Part shown: in pieces, positions 16,758-27,561 of the stretch
Layout: every line of letters starts with the position of its first letter
How positions within the stretch are numbered: position 1 is the first letter of the stretch
Assembly (NCBI GenBank): GCA_902551755.1
Contig: CACDEB010000001.1
Span: forward strand, 371,803-435,802
Direction of reading: 5' to 3'
From: an uncultured Pelagibacteraceae bacterium
GTDB taxonomy: Bacteria > Pseudomonadota > Alphaproteobacteria > Pelagibacterales > Pelagibacteraceae
DNA: 64,000 bases
Position numbers and translations under genes: made by a program
Notes under the pieces: model-generated
The model's input: only the letters and a program-made list of their open reading frames with translations
Told to the model about the DNA's origin: nothing
Databases searched by the model: none

Positions 16758-17405
16758 ATGTTTTTAACAATTAAAAAGATCCCTAAAAATTATTGGAGTT
16801 CAAAAAAGCCCCTAAATTTAAAACCTAAGTTGCTAACTGTTTTATATCTTACTTTGGGTCTAACAATTTTTGGTTTAGGTGAGGGATTGTTGATTGTATC
16901 TTACTCTGGTGCATCACCTTGGAGCGTTCTTGCACAAGGAATCTCATTAAATATTGATTTGTCAATTGGAGTGGTAACTTTTGTTGTAAGTGTCTGCACT
17001 TTAAGCTTGTGGTTTTTTTTGAAACAAAAACCGGGCATTGGAACAGTTTTTAATATCATTATTATTGCTGCAATGATTGATTTAACAATTTTTTATTTTG
17101 TAACACCAGAAACTTACTTTGGAAAATTATTAATGGCAGTATTTGCAGTTTTATTAGTAGGTTTAGGAAGTGGTTTTTATTTGATTGCAAATTTAGGTCC
17201 TGGGCCTAGAGATGGATTAATGACTGGAATTCAAAGAATAACAAAATTTCCAATAGCTGTAGTCAGAGCGGGAATAGAGATAACAGTTGTATCTATTGGC
17301 TGGTACTTAGGAGGCACAGTTGGCGTGGGAACTTTATTATTTGCCTTTGGAATTGGTCCAGCTGTGGCACTTGGTCTTTATTTAGTAGGGAAATTCTTTA
17401 ATTGA
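16758..17405 (+). CDS. YczE/YyaS-family membrane protein
   Basis: A 215-residue inner-membrane protein with about five helices. The hallmark LGPGPRDGLMTGIQR (about residues 149-163) and the earlier SYSGASPWSVLAQGIS place it in the YczE/YyaS family (COG2364), whose function is poorly known. ATG 16758 is chosen over the in-frame TTG at 16746, because the TTG lies in the likely -10 region (TTATATTATATTG). Two more membrane-protein genes follow in the same direction. Confidence 0.82.
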   Translation: MFLTIKKIPKNYWSSKKPLNLKPKLLTVLYLTLGLTIFGLGEGLLIVSYSGASPWSVLAQGISLNIDLSIGVVTFVVSVCTLSLWFFLKQKPGIGTVFNIIIIAAMIDLTIFYFVTPETYFGKLLMAVFAVLLVGLGSGFYLIANLGPGPRDGLMTGIQRITKFPIAVVRAGIEITVVSIGWYLGGTVGVGTLLFAFGIGPAVALGLYLVGKFFN

Positions 17406-17436
17406 TTTTTGTCTTAAAAAAAACTATTAATTTTTT

Positions 17437-17895
17437 ATGTCATTAAAAAATTTTATGATCGAGTCAGCAAACATTTTGTTTGATGATAGTAAAAACGATT
17501 TAAGAGCTTTACCTAAAACTGTAAGACTTCAAATTTTGCTAGTTTTGAGTTTCATTTGGTCAGTGGTATTTAGTTTATACATTTTTACGTACACAACATT
17601 TATCTTTGGTTGGGCGGGAGTATTTCTTGCTCATTTAGGTCTTATTTTTGCAGTCTATCATACTTTTAAGCAATTTCATAAAGCTGAGGAAAAGTCAGCA
17701 AGCGTTTTTGAGACTAAAAATTTTAACCCCTTTAAAATAATGGCAATTGTTTTTGTGATAGTTTTTATATTTGTTTTCTCAAAGGGAATTGAGGTTCTAA
17801 CAAATACAAATTCGTATAAAATTCCTTATGGAGGACCAGATAAGTCTGCAATAGAAAAATGGTTACCATTTACTCAAAAAAAATCAGAAGATTAA
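17437..17895 (+). CDS. Three-helix membrane protein of unknown function
   Basis: A 152-residue protein. It has an amphipathic N-terminus (about residues 1-30), hydrophobic helices at about 32-55, 57-75 and 102-122, and a soluble tail with KIPYGGPDKSAIEKWLPF. No family is recognised. It sits between a YczE-family and a PsiE-family gene, 31 and 39 bases away, and may be cotranscribed with them. Confidence 0.7.
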   Translation: MSLKNFMIESANILFDDSKNDLRALPKTVRLQILLVLSFIWSVVFSLYIFTYTTFIFGWAGVFLAHLGLIFAVYHTFKQFHKAEEKSASVFETKNFNPFKIMAIVFVIVFIFVFSKGIEVLTNTNSYKIPYGGPDKSAIEKWLPFTQKKSED

Positions 17896-17934
17896 ACATA
17901 TATTTTAAGTTTAGAATCAGCTATATTTAAACCA

Positions 17935-18318
17935 ATGAAAAATCTTGTCAAAAATTTGCAGCTTCTTTTATTAGGAATAATTTTACTTAGTACAATTATC
18001 GCGGTGGTCCTAGAAATAAGAACGATGTTCTTAAATCAAACTGTTACGTTAGCTGATTTATTATTAATGTTTCTATACTTAGAGGTTATGGCAATGGTAA
18101 GAGTATTTTGGGAAGAGCAATCGATAAGTATCTCTTTGCCTTTGTTGATTGCAATTACTGCATTAAGTAGATTTATTATTTTGCAAGGTAAACAGATGGA
18201 TGCTTCTCAGCTTCTTTATGAGTCAATCGCAATAGTTCTGATCGCTCTCGCAATAGTAGTATTAAGACTAAGGCACAGTGATAAATTAGGCTTATCTAAA
18301 AAGAAAAAAAGAAAATAA
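17935..18318 (+). CDS. psiE: PsiE-family phosphate-starvation membrane protein
   Basis: A 127-residue protein with four hydrophobic helices. The segment TVTLADLLLMFLYLEVMAMV and the following ALSRFIIL match the PsiE family, first seen as phosphate-starvation inducible in E. coli, with no defined biochemical role. The C-terminus is a short basic tail (KKKKRK). The gene ends in a strong bidirectional terminator shared with groEL. Confidence 0.82.
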   Translation: MKNLVKNLQLLLLGIILLSTIIAVVLEIRTMFLNQTVTLADLLLMFLYLEVMAMVRVFWEEQSISISLPLLIAITALSRFIILQGKQMDASQLLYESIAIVLIALAIVVLRLRHSDKLGLSKKKKRK

Positions 18319-18442
18319 ATATTTAATACAACCTAATCAATTGTTATAATTTGTTTATGTGGTTTATCAGAATCAGGCTACATAAATTTGTAAGATTAAC
18401 ATTTCATCCACCATGAATTAAATAAAGTTTAAAAATTTAGAC

Positions 18443-18473
18443 AAAAAAAAACCCTCTTTTGAGGGTTTTTTTT
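18443..18473. terminator. Bidirectional intrinsic terminator between psiE and groEL
   Basis: CCCTC (18452-18456), a TTTT loop and GAGGG (18461-18465) are flanked by nine A and eight T, giving a stem that extends through A-T pairs and a T run on both strands. It can end the rightward psiE transcript and the leftward groES-groEL transcript. The rest of the 175-base gap shows nothing convincing. Confidence 0.88.
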
Positions 18474-18493
18474 AAATCTTTTTAAGTGGAATT

Positions 18494-20167
<1,674 letters not shown>

Positions 20168-20461
20168 TTATTTTGCTGTTGATATTCCCATTATGTCAGA
20201 CTCTTTCATTATGCTGTATTCTTTCCCACCAATTTTAACCTCAGTGCCTGACCATTTGCCAAATAAAACTTTGTCACCAACTTTTACATCCATTGGAATA
20301 ATTTTACCATCTTCAGTTTTAGCTCCACCACCAACTGCAACGACTTTTCCTTCCTGAGGTTTTTCTTGTGCAGTATCTGGTATTATAATTCCGCCAGCAG
20401 TTTTCTCACTGCTATCCAAAACTTCTATCAAAACTCTGTCATGTAACGGTTTAAACTTCAT
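20168..20461 (-). CDS. groS: Co-chaperonin GroES (10 kDa)
   Basis: The lid of the GroEL chamber. The start at 20461 ([13 protein letters not shown]) follows AAAGGAG; an upstream in-frame ATG at 20488 would pass through the ribosome site and is rejected. The mobile loop [18 protein letters not shown] and the dome segment [16 protein letters not shown] are typical, and length (97 aa) is normal. A CTTGAA-type heat-shock promoter lies upstream; no CIRCE repeat is present. Confidence 0.98.
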   Translation of the reverse strand: MKFKPLHDRVLIEVLDSSEKTAGGIIIPDTAQEKPQEGKVVAVGGGAKTEDGKIIPMDVKVGDKVLFGKWSGTEVKIGGKEYSIMKESDIMGISTAK

Positions 20462-20485
20462 AAAAACTCCTTTAAATATGAAGAT

Positions 20486-20515
20486 CATATAAAGACCAAA
20501 AGATAATTTTTCAAG
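20486..20515 (-). promoter_or_regulatory. Probable RpoH (sigma-32) promoter of groES-groEL
   Basis: Minus strand CTTGAA (20515-20510), 16 bases, then TTTATATG (20493-20486). The -35 element and the spacing equal those of the hsp20 promoter at 4367-4396. The expected leader is short (about 20 nt) and does not contain a thermometer-like hairpin, so groE would be controlled by the sigma factor alone. Confidence 0.55.
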
Positions 20516-20584
20516 ACAAAGGATAAAATATATATTTTAAAAAAAACCAAGAAATATGCATATTTTTGAGTTATATCATAAAAA

Positions 20585-21400
20585 ATGACTTCAAATTTAG
20601 ATGAAAAAGGACTTAGATCAATCGTTGGGGAATACGATGTGTTTTTTATAGATATCTGGGGAGTTTTACACAACGGTTTAAATATATTTAAAAATTCGGT
20701 TGAAGTTCTTGAAAAGTTAGAAAAAAATAAAAAACAATATGTGTTGCTAACAAATGCACCAAGACCAAATCTAACTGTAATTGAATATTTAAAAAAAATG
20801 GGTTTAGATGAAAAAAAAGCTCAACAAGTTTATACTTCTGGACAAGCTGCTTTAGATCAACTCAAAAATATGAATTCCAAAAGTTTTTTTCATATAGGTC
20901 CACCGAGAGATTTTGATTTATTCAAAACATTTGAAAATCAAAAAGTTGAAAAGATAGACAGCTGCGATTTTTTGTTATGCACAGGATTGTTTGATGATCA
21001 CCAATCAGAATTAATTTTTTATGAAAAATTACTTCTAGACCATATTGAAAAAAAAATGATTTGCACCAATCCAGATCTTGTTGTTGATCGAGGTGAAGAA
21101 AGAGAATTTTGCGCAGGGACAATAGCAAAAATTTTTGAAAATTTAGGTGGTGAAGTTAAGTACTTTGGTAAACCTTATCCGGAAGTTTACGAAAAAGCAT
21201 TTAAAAATTTACAAGGAAAAAAAGTAATTTGTATAGGTGATAATTTAAATACAGATATCAAAGGTGCGAATATGCAAAATTTTGACTCTCTTCTAATAAA
21301 TAACGGAATTCATAAAAATGAAATAAGTAACGGTATTAAAGAATTAACAAAAAAGTATAATGTTAATGTAAATTATACTCAAACAGAGCTTAAATGGTAA
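20585..21400 (+). CDS. HAD class IIA phosphatase (NagD-like, TIGR01459 type)
   Basis: A 271-residue HAD hydrolase. Motif I is DIWGVLHNG, with the nucleophile Asp23 and an Asp/Trp variation (D-I-W) typical of this subgroup. Motif II is LTNAPRP. The C2A cap follows, then GKPYPEVYEKA and the motif IV IGDNLNTDIKGAN. The substrate is unknown; NagD relatives act on sugar phosphates and nucleotides. It opens a rightward operon and overlaps ribF by 7 bases. Confidence 0.85.
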   Translation: MTSNLDEKGLRSIVGEYDVFFIDIWGVLHNGLNIFKNSVEVLEKLEKNKKQYVLLTNAPRPNLTVIEYLKKMGLDEKKAQQVYTSGQAALDQLKNMNSKSFFHIGPPRDFDLFKTFENQKVEKIDSCDFLLCTGLFDDHQSELIFYEKLLLDHIEKKMICTNPDLVVDRGEEREFCAGTIAKIFENLGGEVKYFGKPYPEVYEKAFKNLQGKKVICIGDNLNTDIKGANMQNFDSLLINNGIHKNEISNGIKELTKKYNVNVNYTQTELKW

Positions 21401-22329
21401 ATAATTTTAGAATTTATAAAAATTTCAACTTGTCCAAAAAGGATAAAGAGGCAATTATTCTGATCGGAAACTTTGATGGTCTTCATAGAGGTCATCAAAA
21501 ACTTTTTAACAAAGCAAAAAGTTTCAAAAAAAAATTTAAGTTAAGAATAGGAGTAATTACTTTTGACCCAATTCCAAAGATGTTTTTTAAAAAACTTTAT
21601 AATTATAGGCTCTCAAACTTTGACCAAAAAATTCAACTTTTCAAAAAAAATTATGTGGATTTTATTGTAAATCAAAAATTCGATAAAAAATTTTCAAAAA
21701 TTAGTTGTTTTGATTTTATAAAAAAAAATTTATTTAATAAAATAAAACCGAAATATATTTTTGTTTCGGACAATTTTAGATTTGGCTATAAGCGCGCTGG
21801 AGACATAAAACTTTTAAAGTCATTAGAGAAAGATTATGACTACAAAATCATTAATCCATCTCCTCTTAAGAGTAAAAAATTTGTGATCTCATCGACCTTG
21901 ATAAGAAAAAATCTTGAAATGGGAAATTTGAAAAAAGTAAAAAAATTTTTGGGTAGAAATTGGTGCATAGAGGGCAAAGTTGAGAAAGGGAGACAGCTTG
22001 GTAAAAAAATCGGATTTCCAACATGTAACATTGATATTAAAAACTATAAAATTCCAAAAATTGGTGTTTATGCAGTAAAAGTTTCTTCTATAAACAAAAG
22101 GAAATTAAAAGGGATTGCAAATATTGGATACAGACCAACATTTAATCAAAAAAAATTAATTTTAGAAGTAAATATATTTAATTTTTCTGGAAATCTTTAT
22201 AATAAAAATTTATCAATAGAATTTATAGAATTTATAAGGGGTGAGAAAAAATTTAATGGGGTACTTAACTTGAAAAAACAAATTAAAATAGATTGTAAAA
22301 AAGCAAGGGCAATATTATCAAATGAGTAA
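21394..22329 (+). CDS. ribF: Bifunctional riboflavin kinase/FAD synthetase
   Basis: Makes FMN and FAD from riboflavin. The N-terminal FAD synthetase half has GNFDGLHRGHQKLF (about residues 26-39), SDNFRFGYKRAGD and SSTLIRKNLEMG. The C-terminal kinase half has GRQLGKKIGFPTCNI and GIANIGYRPTF. Length (311 aa) is standard. The gene is unusually Lys- and Ile-rich, as expected in this base composition. It overlaps both neighbours, and its position before ileS-lspA is common in bacteria. Confidence 0.96.
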   Translation: MVNNFRIYKNFNLSKKDKEAIILIGNFDGLHRGHQKLFNKAKSFKKKFKLRIGVITFDPIPKMFFKKLYNYRLSNFDQKIQLFKKNYVDFIVNQKFDKKFSKISCFDFIKKNLFNKIKPKYIFVSDNFRFGYKRAGDIKLLKSLEKDYDYKIINPSPLKSKKFVISSTLIRKNLEMGNLKKVKKFLGRNWCIEGKVEKGRQLGKKIGFPTCNIDIKNYKIPKIGVYAVKVSSINKRKLKGIANIGYRPTFNQKKLILEVNIFNFSGNLYNKNLSIEFIEFIRGEKKFNGVLNLKKQIKIDCKKARAILSNE

Positions 22330-25072
22330 AAGTTCTGTAAATCTTCCGAAAACATCATTTTCAATGAGAGCAAATCTTCCTTTAAAGGAACCCGATCTAA
22401 TTGATTATTGGAACAAAATATCACTTTATGAAAAGCTTCGAGCAAACAGTAAAGGAAATGAAAAATTTGTTTTACATGATGGTCCACCTTATGCAAATGG
22501 AAATATTCATATGGGAACTGCTTTAAATAAAATTTTAAAAGATATTGTTACAAAGTTCCATCAAATGAATGGAAAAGACTCTGTATATGTTCCAGGATGG
22601 GATTGTCATGGCTTACCGATTGAATGGAAAATTGAAGAACAATATAAAAAGAATAAAAAAAATAAGAATGATGTGCCAATAGTTGAATTTAGAAAAGAAT
22701 GCAGAGATTTTGCAAATAAATGGATCGATGTTCATAAAAAACAATTTCAAAGGTTAGGTGTCATTGGAGATTGGAAAGATTATTATTCGACTATGAGTTT
22801 CAAAGCTGAAGCTCAAATTGTTAGGGAGTTAGCGAAATTTTTAAAAGAGGGTAGCTTATACAAAGGTTATAAACCTGTCTTATGGTCTACTGTTGAAAAA
22901 ACTGCCCTTGCAGATGCTGAGGTAGAGTATATGGATCATATTTCTGATACTATTTACACTTCATTTCCAATAAAGAAAACTTCAATCAAAAGTCTAGAGG
23001 GTTGCGAAATTATTATTTGGACCACAACTCCTTGGACTATACCAGCCAATAAGGCGCTAGCTTATAATAAAGATATTAGCTACCAAATAATTAAGATTGA
23101 AGATGACGGTGATTTCAAAAATAAAAAAATTATTATAGCTCATGATTTACTAGAGACAGTTTTGAAGGAATGTGAGATTAAAAAATTCGAGAAACTCGAC
23201 AAGTTATCTGGCAAAGAATTTAAAAATATAATCTGTAGCCACCCTTTAGAAAAAGAAGGTTACACTCACGATATTCCAATGTTAGAGGCGAACTTTGTTA
23301 CAACAGAGCAAGGTTCCGGAATAGTTCATTGTGCACCAAGTCATGGACCTGACGATTTTAACTTATGTATTAATAATGGAATTCAGGCAGTTGAAACAGT
23401 AGATAATGATGGAAAATATACTAAGAATATTCTGAATTATGAGGGAATACATGTTTTTAAGGCAAATCCAATTATTATTGAAAGTTTAAAAAAAAATAGC
23501 AGATTACTTTCTAATGGAAAATTAAACCATACTTATCCTCACTCTTGGAGATCAAAGGCGCCATTAATTCACAGAGCAACTCCTCAGTGGTTTATATCTA
23601 TGGAAAGTCATGGACTTAGAGAAAAAGCGTTAGTTGCAATTGAAAAAACTGAATTTTATCCTAACAAAGGCAAGGACAGACTTAAATCAATGATAGAAAC
23701 TAGACCAGATTGGTGTGTCTCTAGACAGAGAGTTTGGGGAGTTCCTCTTCCTATATTTATCTCTAAAAAGGATGAGAAAGTTTTAGTTGATGAGGAAGTC
23801 TTTAATAACATTGCCAATATTTTTGAGAAAGAAGGTTCGGATTGTTGGTTTGAAGATAATAAACAAAAGTTTCTTGGAAAGAAATATAATGAAAATGATT
23901 TTTACCAGACCACTGACATAGTAGAGGTTTGGTTTGACAGTGGTTCTACCCATTCTTTTGTTTTAGAACAAAGAGATGATTTAAAATGGCCAGCGTCTCT
24001 TTATCTCGAAGGCTCTGATCAGCATAGGGGTTGGTTTCATTCATCTCTTTTAGAGTCTTGTGGTACAAGGGGTGAGGCACCTTTTGAAGCTATTCTATCA
24101 CATGGTTTTGTTGTCGATGGAAAAGGTTTAAAAATGTCAAAGTCATTAGGTAACGTCATTTCGCCAGAGGAAATATTAAAAAAATATGGTGCCGATATTC
24201 TTAGGATATGGGTTGCTGCATCAAATTACGCTGAAGATTTAAGGATAGATCATAAAATTTTGGAGCAACATGCAGATGCTTACAGAAAACTAAGAAATAC
24301 ATTTAGATATTTATTAGGTAATTTGAACGATGAATTAAAAGAAATCGATTTTAATAAAATTAAAGTAAATACATTACCAGAACTTGAGCAACTTATGCTC
24401 CACAAATTACATAATTTGAATGAAAGCTTCATGAAACATTTCAATTCTTATAATATTCACCTTATTTATAAAGAATTACTAAATTTTTGCACTGTTGATC
24501 TCTCGTCTTTTTATTTTGATATAAGAAAAGATACTTTGTACTGTGATGAAAAAAATTCAAAAAAAAGAAAAGATTGCAAGTTACTACTCAACATAATACT
24601 AGATAGTTTACTTAAATGGTTTGCTCCCATATTATCTTTCACTACTGAAGAAATATTTAAGTTAGTAAATAAAAATGATAGAGAAAAGAGTATTCATTTG
24701 AAAAAATTAAATGTATTTCCTCAATCATGGCATAATACGAAGCTAGAGCAAAACTGGCAGAGAATAATTGACATTAGAAATGAAGTTAACTCAAGTATTG
24801 AGACTATGCGAGCTGAAAAAATTATAGGATCGAGTTTAGAGGCGAATATTGAAATAGTGTTAGATGATGAAAATTATAATCTGGGAAAAAACTATGATTT
24901 TTCAGAAATTTGCATTACCTCATCAGCAAAAATAACTAAAGCAAAAGAAAAGGAAAATCCAATTAAAGTAAATACTGTTAAAGCAGAAGGACAAAAATGC
25001 CCGATTTGTTGGAAAATTAATAAAAATGGATGTGAAAGACATTCATGTTCTAATAAAAATCAAGGTGAATAA
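22322..25072 (+). CDS. ileS: Isoleucyl-tRNA synthetase
   Basis: Charges tRNA-Ile. The class I HIGH-type motif lies in PPYANGNIHMGTALNKIL (about residues 55-72), the editing domain contains WTTTPWTIPANKAL, and the KMSKS loop is KMSKSLGNVI (about residues 605-614). The C-terminal zinc finger CPICWKINKNGCERHSC is intact. Length (916 aa) is typical. It overlaps ribF by 8 bases and the lspA start by 8 bases. Confidence 0.98.
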   Translation: MSKSSVNLPKTSFSMRANLPLKEPDLIDYWNKISLYEKLRANSKGNEKFVLHDGPPYANGNIHMGTALNKILKDIVTKFHQMNGKDSVYVPGWDCHGLPIEWKIEEQYKKNKKNKNDVPIVEFRKECRDFANKWIDVHKKQFQRLGVIGDWKDYYSTMSFKAEAQIVRELAKFLKEGSLYKGYKPVLWSTVEKTALADAEVEYMDHISDTIYTSFPIKKTSIKSLEGCEIIIWTTTPWTIPANKALAYNKDISYQIIKIEDDGDFKNKKIIIAHDLLETVLKECEIKKFEKLDKLSGKEFKNIICSHPLEKEGYTHDIPMLEANFVTTEQGSGIVHCAPSHGPDDFNLCINNGIQAVETVDNDGKYTKNILNYEGIHVFKANPIIIESLKKNSRLLSNGKLNHTYPHSWRSKAPLIHRATPQWFISMESHGLREKALVAIEKTEFYPNKGKDRLKSMIETRPDWCVSRQRVWGVPLPIFISKKDEKVLVDEEVFNNIANIFEKEGSDCWFEDNKQKFLGKKYNENDFYQTTDIVEVWFDSGSTHSFVLEQRDDLKWPASLYLEGSDQHRGWFHSSLLESCGTRGEAPFEAILSHGFVVDGKGLKMSKSLGNVISPEEILKKYGADILRIWVAASNYAEDLRIDHKILEQHADAYRKLRNTFRYLLGNLNDELKEIDFNKIKVNTLPELEQLMLHKLHNLNESFMKHFNSYNIHLIYKELLNFCTVDLSSFYFDIRKDTLYCDEKNSKKRKDCKLLLNIILDSLLKWFAPILSFTTEEIFKLVNKNDREKSIHLKKLNVFPQSWHNTKLEQNWQRIIDIRNEVNSSIETMRAEKIIGSSLEANIEIVLDDENYNLGKNYDFSEICITSSAKITKAKEKENPIKVNTVKAEGQKCPICWKINKNGCERHSCSNKNQGE

Positions 25073-25541
25073 ATTTTTACTTAACTCAACATTTGTTCTT
25101 ATTCTTTTTTTAATAGATAGATTTTCCAAAGTTTACGTCATTGAGCTTGTAGAAAAAACTGAGATTTCAGAAATATATATTACTTCTTTTTTAAACTCAT
25201 ATTTAGTTTGGAATACCGGAATAGCTTTTGGATTATTTTCATTTTCAAATGAATTTACTTATAATTTATTTACTACACTTATCATTTTAGTAAATTTAAT
25301 AATTATTTATTTAGCAACTGTCACCAAAGACTTTAGAAGATATTTTTTTTTATTAATTTTGGGCGGGTCTTTTGGAAATCTATTTGATAGGCTATATTAT
25401 GGATCAGTGCCAGATTTCATTGATTTTCATATAGGTAATTTTCACTGGTTTATATTTAATATTGCTGATATCTTTATAACTGTGGGTATAATTTGCCTTA
25501 TTTTAGCTGAACTATTATATAAAAAAGCAAATGATGAATAA
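25065..25541 (+). CDS. lspA: Lipoprotein signal peptidase
   Basis: Aspartyl peptidase that cleaves prolipoprotein signal peptides in the inner membrane. The two catalytic aspartates lie in GSVPDFIDFHIGNFHW and FNIADIFITVG; NLFDRL and WNTGIAFGL are also family marks. Four helices are visible. GTG 25065 is chosen as start because it gives a normal length (158 aa) and a short N-terminus before helix 1; an ATG at 25026 would add 13 residues inside ileS. Targets in this window include the lipoproteins at 3526 and 25531. Confidence 0.92.
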   Translation: MNKFLLNSTFVLILFLIDRFSKVYVIELVEKTEISEIYITSFLNSYLVWNTGIAFGLFSFSNEFTYNLFTTLIILVNLIIIYLATVTKDFRRYFFLLILGGSFGNLFDRLYYGSVPDFIDFHIGNFHWFIFNIADIFITVGIICLILAELLYKKANDE

Positions 25542-25842
25542 AAAATATTTTTTGATATTTTTATTACTTTTTCTCAGTTCGTGTCAAAATGTTAAAGATG
25601 CTTTGAGTGGAAAAAAATATGAAAATAGCGATGAGTTTCTGGTTATAAAAAAAAATCCTTTAATTTTACCACCAAATTTTAATGAATTGCCAACACCTAA
25701 AGACGTTATTGATGTTACCCAAATTGAAGGTATCGAAAATGAGATTGAAGATCTTTTGAGCTCTATTAAAGAAAATGATGAGGTTTCGGAGTCTTCCTCT
25801 GGCGATACTGAGAGTTTTGTTTTAGAAAAAATCAAAGATTGA
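25531..25842 (+). CDS. bamF: DUF3035 lipoprotein (BamF-like)
   Basis: A 103-residue lipoprotein with lipobox FLSSC at residues 15-19 after a hydrophobic signal. The mature part has SDEFLVIKKNPLILPPNF, the DUF3035 signature. In Caulobacter this family (BamF) is a subunit of the alphaproteobacterial beta-barrel assembly machine. ATG codons at 25531 and 25534 are both possible. It overlaps lspA by 11 bases and shares TGATG with the next gene. Confidence 0.78.
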   Translation: MMNKKYFLIFLLLFLSSCQNVKDALSGKKYENSDEFLVIKKNPLILPPNFNELPTPKDVIDVTQIEGIENEIEDLLSSIKENDEVSESSSGDTESFVLEKIKD

Positions 25843-27002
25843 TGTTTTCTAAAAAAATAAAGATTAGTTGTTTTAATTTAAAAAAAAAAAAAGATAAAAA
25901 AATAAAAAATATTTTTTACAAAATTTTACAAAAAAACGACCCTGATTATAAAGTAATTGATACTTTTTCGAATAACTATAATTATTCTTTTAATAGAAAA
26001 AAAATCACTAAATACAAAAAGTATAAAGTATTAAGTATATTTGGATTAGGTGGTTCATCTTTGTGTATTAAAGCTATTTATGATTTTTTAAAATTTAAAA
26101 TAAAAAAAAAGGTGTACTTTTATGACAACCTCGGTGTTACAGTTCCAAAGATAGCTCAAAAAAAAAATTTAGACATAGTGATCTCAAAGTCAGGCTCAAC
26201 TCTCGAGACAATTGTAAATCAAAATATCTTCTCCAAGAGTAAAAAATTATTTATAACTGAGTACAAAAAAAGTTACTTGACGGATTTAGCTTCAAAATTA
26301 AAATCTGAAGTTTTTGAACATAAAAATTTTGTTGGGGGTAGATACTCAGCTTTATCTGAAGTTGGGATGTTGCCAGCTGAACTTTTGGGGTTAAAAAGTG
26401 AGAAATTTAAAAAGTTTGATAATCTCATAAAAAATAAAAAATTCACTAACACATTGATCAATAATGTCGACATGATGTATAAATTTTATTTATCGGGAAA
26501 AACTAATTCTGTAATACTTAATTTTGATTATAGCTTAACCAGCTTGTTAGAATGGTATCAGCAATTATTATCAGAAAGTTTGGGCAAAAAAGGTAAAGGT
26601 TTTTTTCCAATCATTTCAAATTTACCTAAAGATAATCATAGCTTAATGCAGCTATATTTAGATGGGAATAAAAATAATTTTTTTACTATCTTTGATACTG
26701 TTGATCACAATACACCAAAAATAAAGAATAAAAATTTGTTATCAGGTTATAACTTTTTAAAAAACAAAAGTATAAAATCAATAATGATTGCACAAAGGTG
26801 TGCAGTAGAAAGAGTTTTTAAAAAGCAAGGCTTAAAGTTTAGAAACTTTGAAATATTGAATAAAGACGAGGAAAGTTTGGGAATAATTTTTACTTATTTT
26901 ATGCTTGAAACAATATTGTTAGGAAAATTAATGAAATTAAATCCATTCGATCAGCCGGCAGTTGAGTCGATTAAAAAAGAAACAAAAAGAATACTTAGTT
27001 AG
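25842..27002 (+). CDS. pgi: Glucose-6-phosphate isomerase (short form)
   Basis: Interconverts glucose-6-phosphate and fructose-6-phosphate. Visible active-site segments are SKSGSTLETIVNQN, GGRYSALSEVGM, the catalytic-Glu loop QLLSESLGKKGKGFFP, DNHSLMQLYLDG with the ring-opening His, and the terminal FDQPAVESIKK. At 386 residues it is much shorter than the usual 540-560, with the N-terminal part reduced. ATG 25842 overlaps the bamF stop (TGATG). Its 3' end overlaps rsmD by 8 bases. Confidence 0.85.
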   Translation: MFSKKIKISCFNLKKKKDKKIKNIFYKILQKNDPDYKVIDTFSNNYNYSFNRKKITKYKKYKVLSIFGLGGSSLCIKAIYDFLKFKIKKKVYFYDNLGVTVPKIAQKKNLDIVISKSGSTLETIVNQNIFSKSKKLFITEYKKSYLTDLASKLKSEVFEHKNFVGGRYSALSEVGMLPAELLGLKSEKFKKFDNLIKNKKFTNTLINNVDMMYKFYLSGKTNSVILNFDYSLTSLLEWYQQLLSESLGKKGKGFFPIISNLPKDNHSLMQLYLDGNKNNFFTIFDTVDHNTPKIKNKNLLSGYNFLKNKSIKSIMIAQRCAVERVFKKQGLKFRNFEILNKDEESLGIIFTYFMLETILLGKLMKLNPFDQPAVESIKKETKRILS

Positions 27003-27561
27003 ATTTTCCAAAAATAAAAGTTGATAAACCATAAGTCTTTTTGTCAATTACCTCAAATTTATTTGGAAAAGTGTCTAAATCACCTTTTTTTCTGTGAATA
27101 ATTATTATTCCATTTTTCTCTAAGATATCCATTTCAATAATGTTTTCTATCAATAATTCTATTTTTTTTTCTTTGTAAGGCGGATCACAAAAAATCATTT
27201 GAAATTTTTGATCTTTTTCAAATGTATTATTATTTATTTTAAATGCATCAATATCTATTACTTTCGACTTGTTCTCATATTTAAGATTTGAAATATTTAT
27301 TTTTAAGATTTCTAAAACCGGAGGATAATTTTCAAGAAAAAATACAAATTTTGAACCCCTTGAAATACACTCTAATCCAAACGAGCCAATTCCCGAAAAT
27401 AAATCTAGAACTTTGCTATCTTTAAGACAAAAATTAATATATTTGGCATGTGTCAAAATATTAAAAACAGACTCTTTTGCCATATCTTTTAGAGGTCTAG
27501 TTGTTTTATCATTAGGCATAATTAATTTTTTTCCTTTATTTGAACCTGAAATAATTCTCAT
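26995..27561 (-). CDS. rsmD: 16S rRNA (guanine966-N2)-methyltransferase
   Basis: Methylates G966 of 16S rRNA. The RsmD start MRIISGSNKGKKLIMP and TRPLKDMAKESVFNIL are followed by the SAM motif VLDLFSGIGSFGLECISRG and the catalytic CDPPYKEK. Length (188 aa) is standard. It overlaps purD by 4 bases, so the two are cotranscribed, and is convergent with pgi. Confidence 0.95.
   Translation of the reverse strand: MRIISGSNKGKKLIMPNDKTTRPLKDMAKESVFNILTHAKYINFCLKDSKVLDLFSGIGSFGLECISRGSKFVFFLENYPPVLEILKINISNLKYENKSKVIDIDAFKINNNTFEKDQKFQMIFCDPPYKEKKIELLIENIIEMDILEKNGIIIIHRKKGDLDTFPNKFEVIDKKTYGLSTFIFGKSN

Noticed and set aside
18357-18416. A 19-codon ORF (MWFIRIRLHKFVRLTFHPP) between psiE and groEL
   Set aside because: Very short, no ribosome site, no neighbour logic; it could be chance. 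Worth a conservation check only.
20462-20584. CIRCE/HrcA operator upstream of groES
   Set aside because: No TTAGCACTC-type inverted repeat is present; the CTTGAA promoter explains heat control better.
25026-25064. ATG at 25026 as lspA start
   Set aside because: It would place 13 extra residues inside ileS; the GTG at 25065 gives the normal length and position before helix 1.
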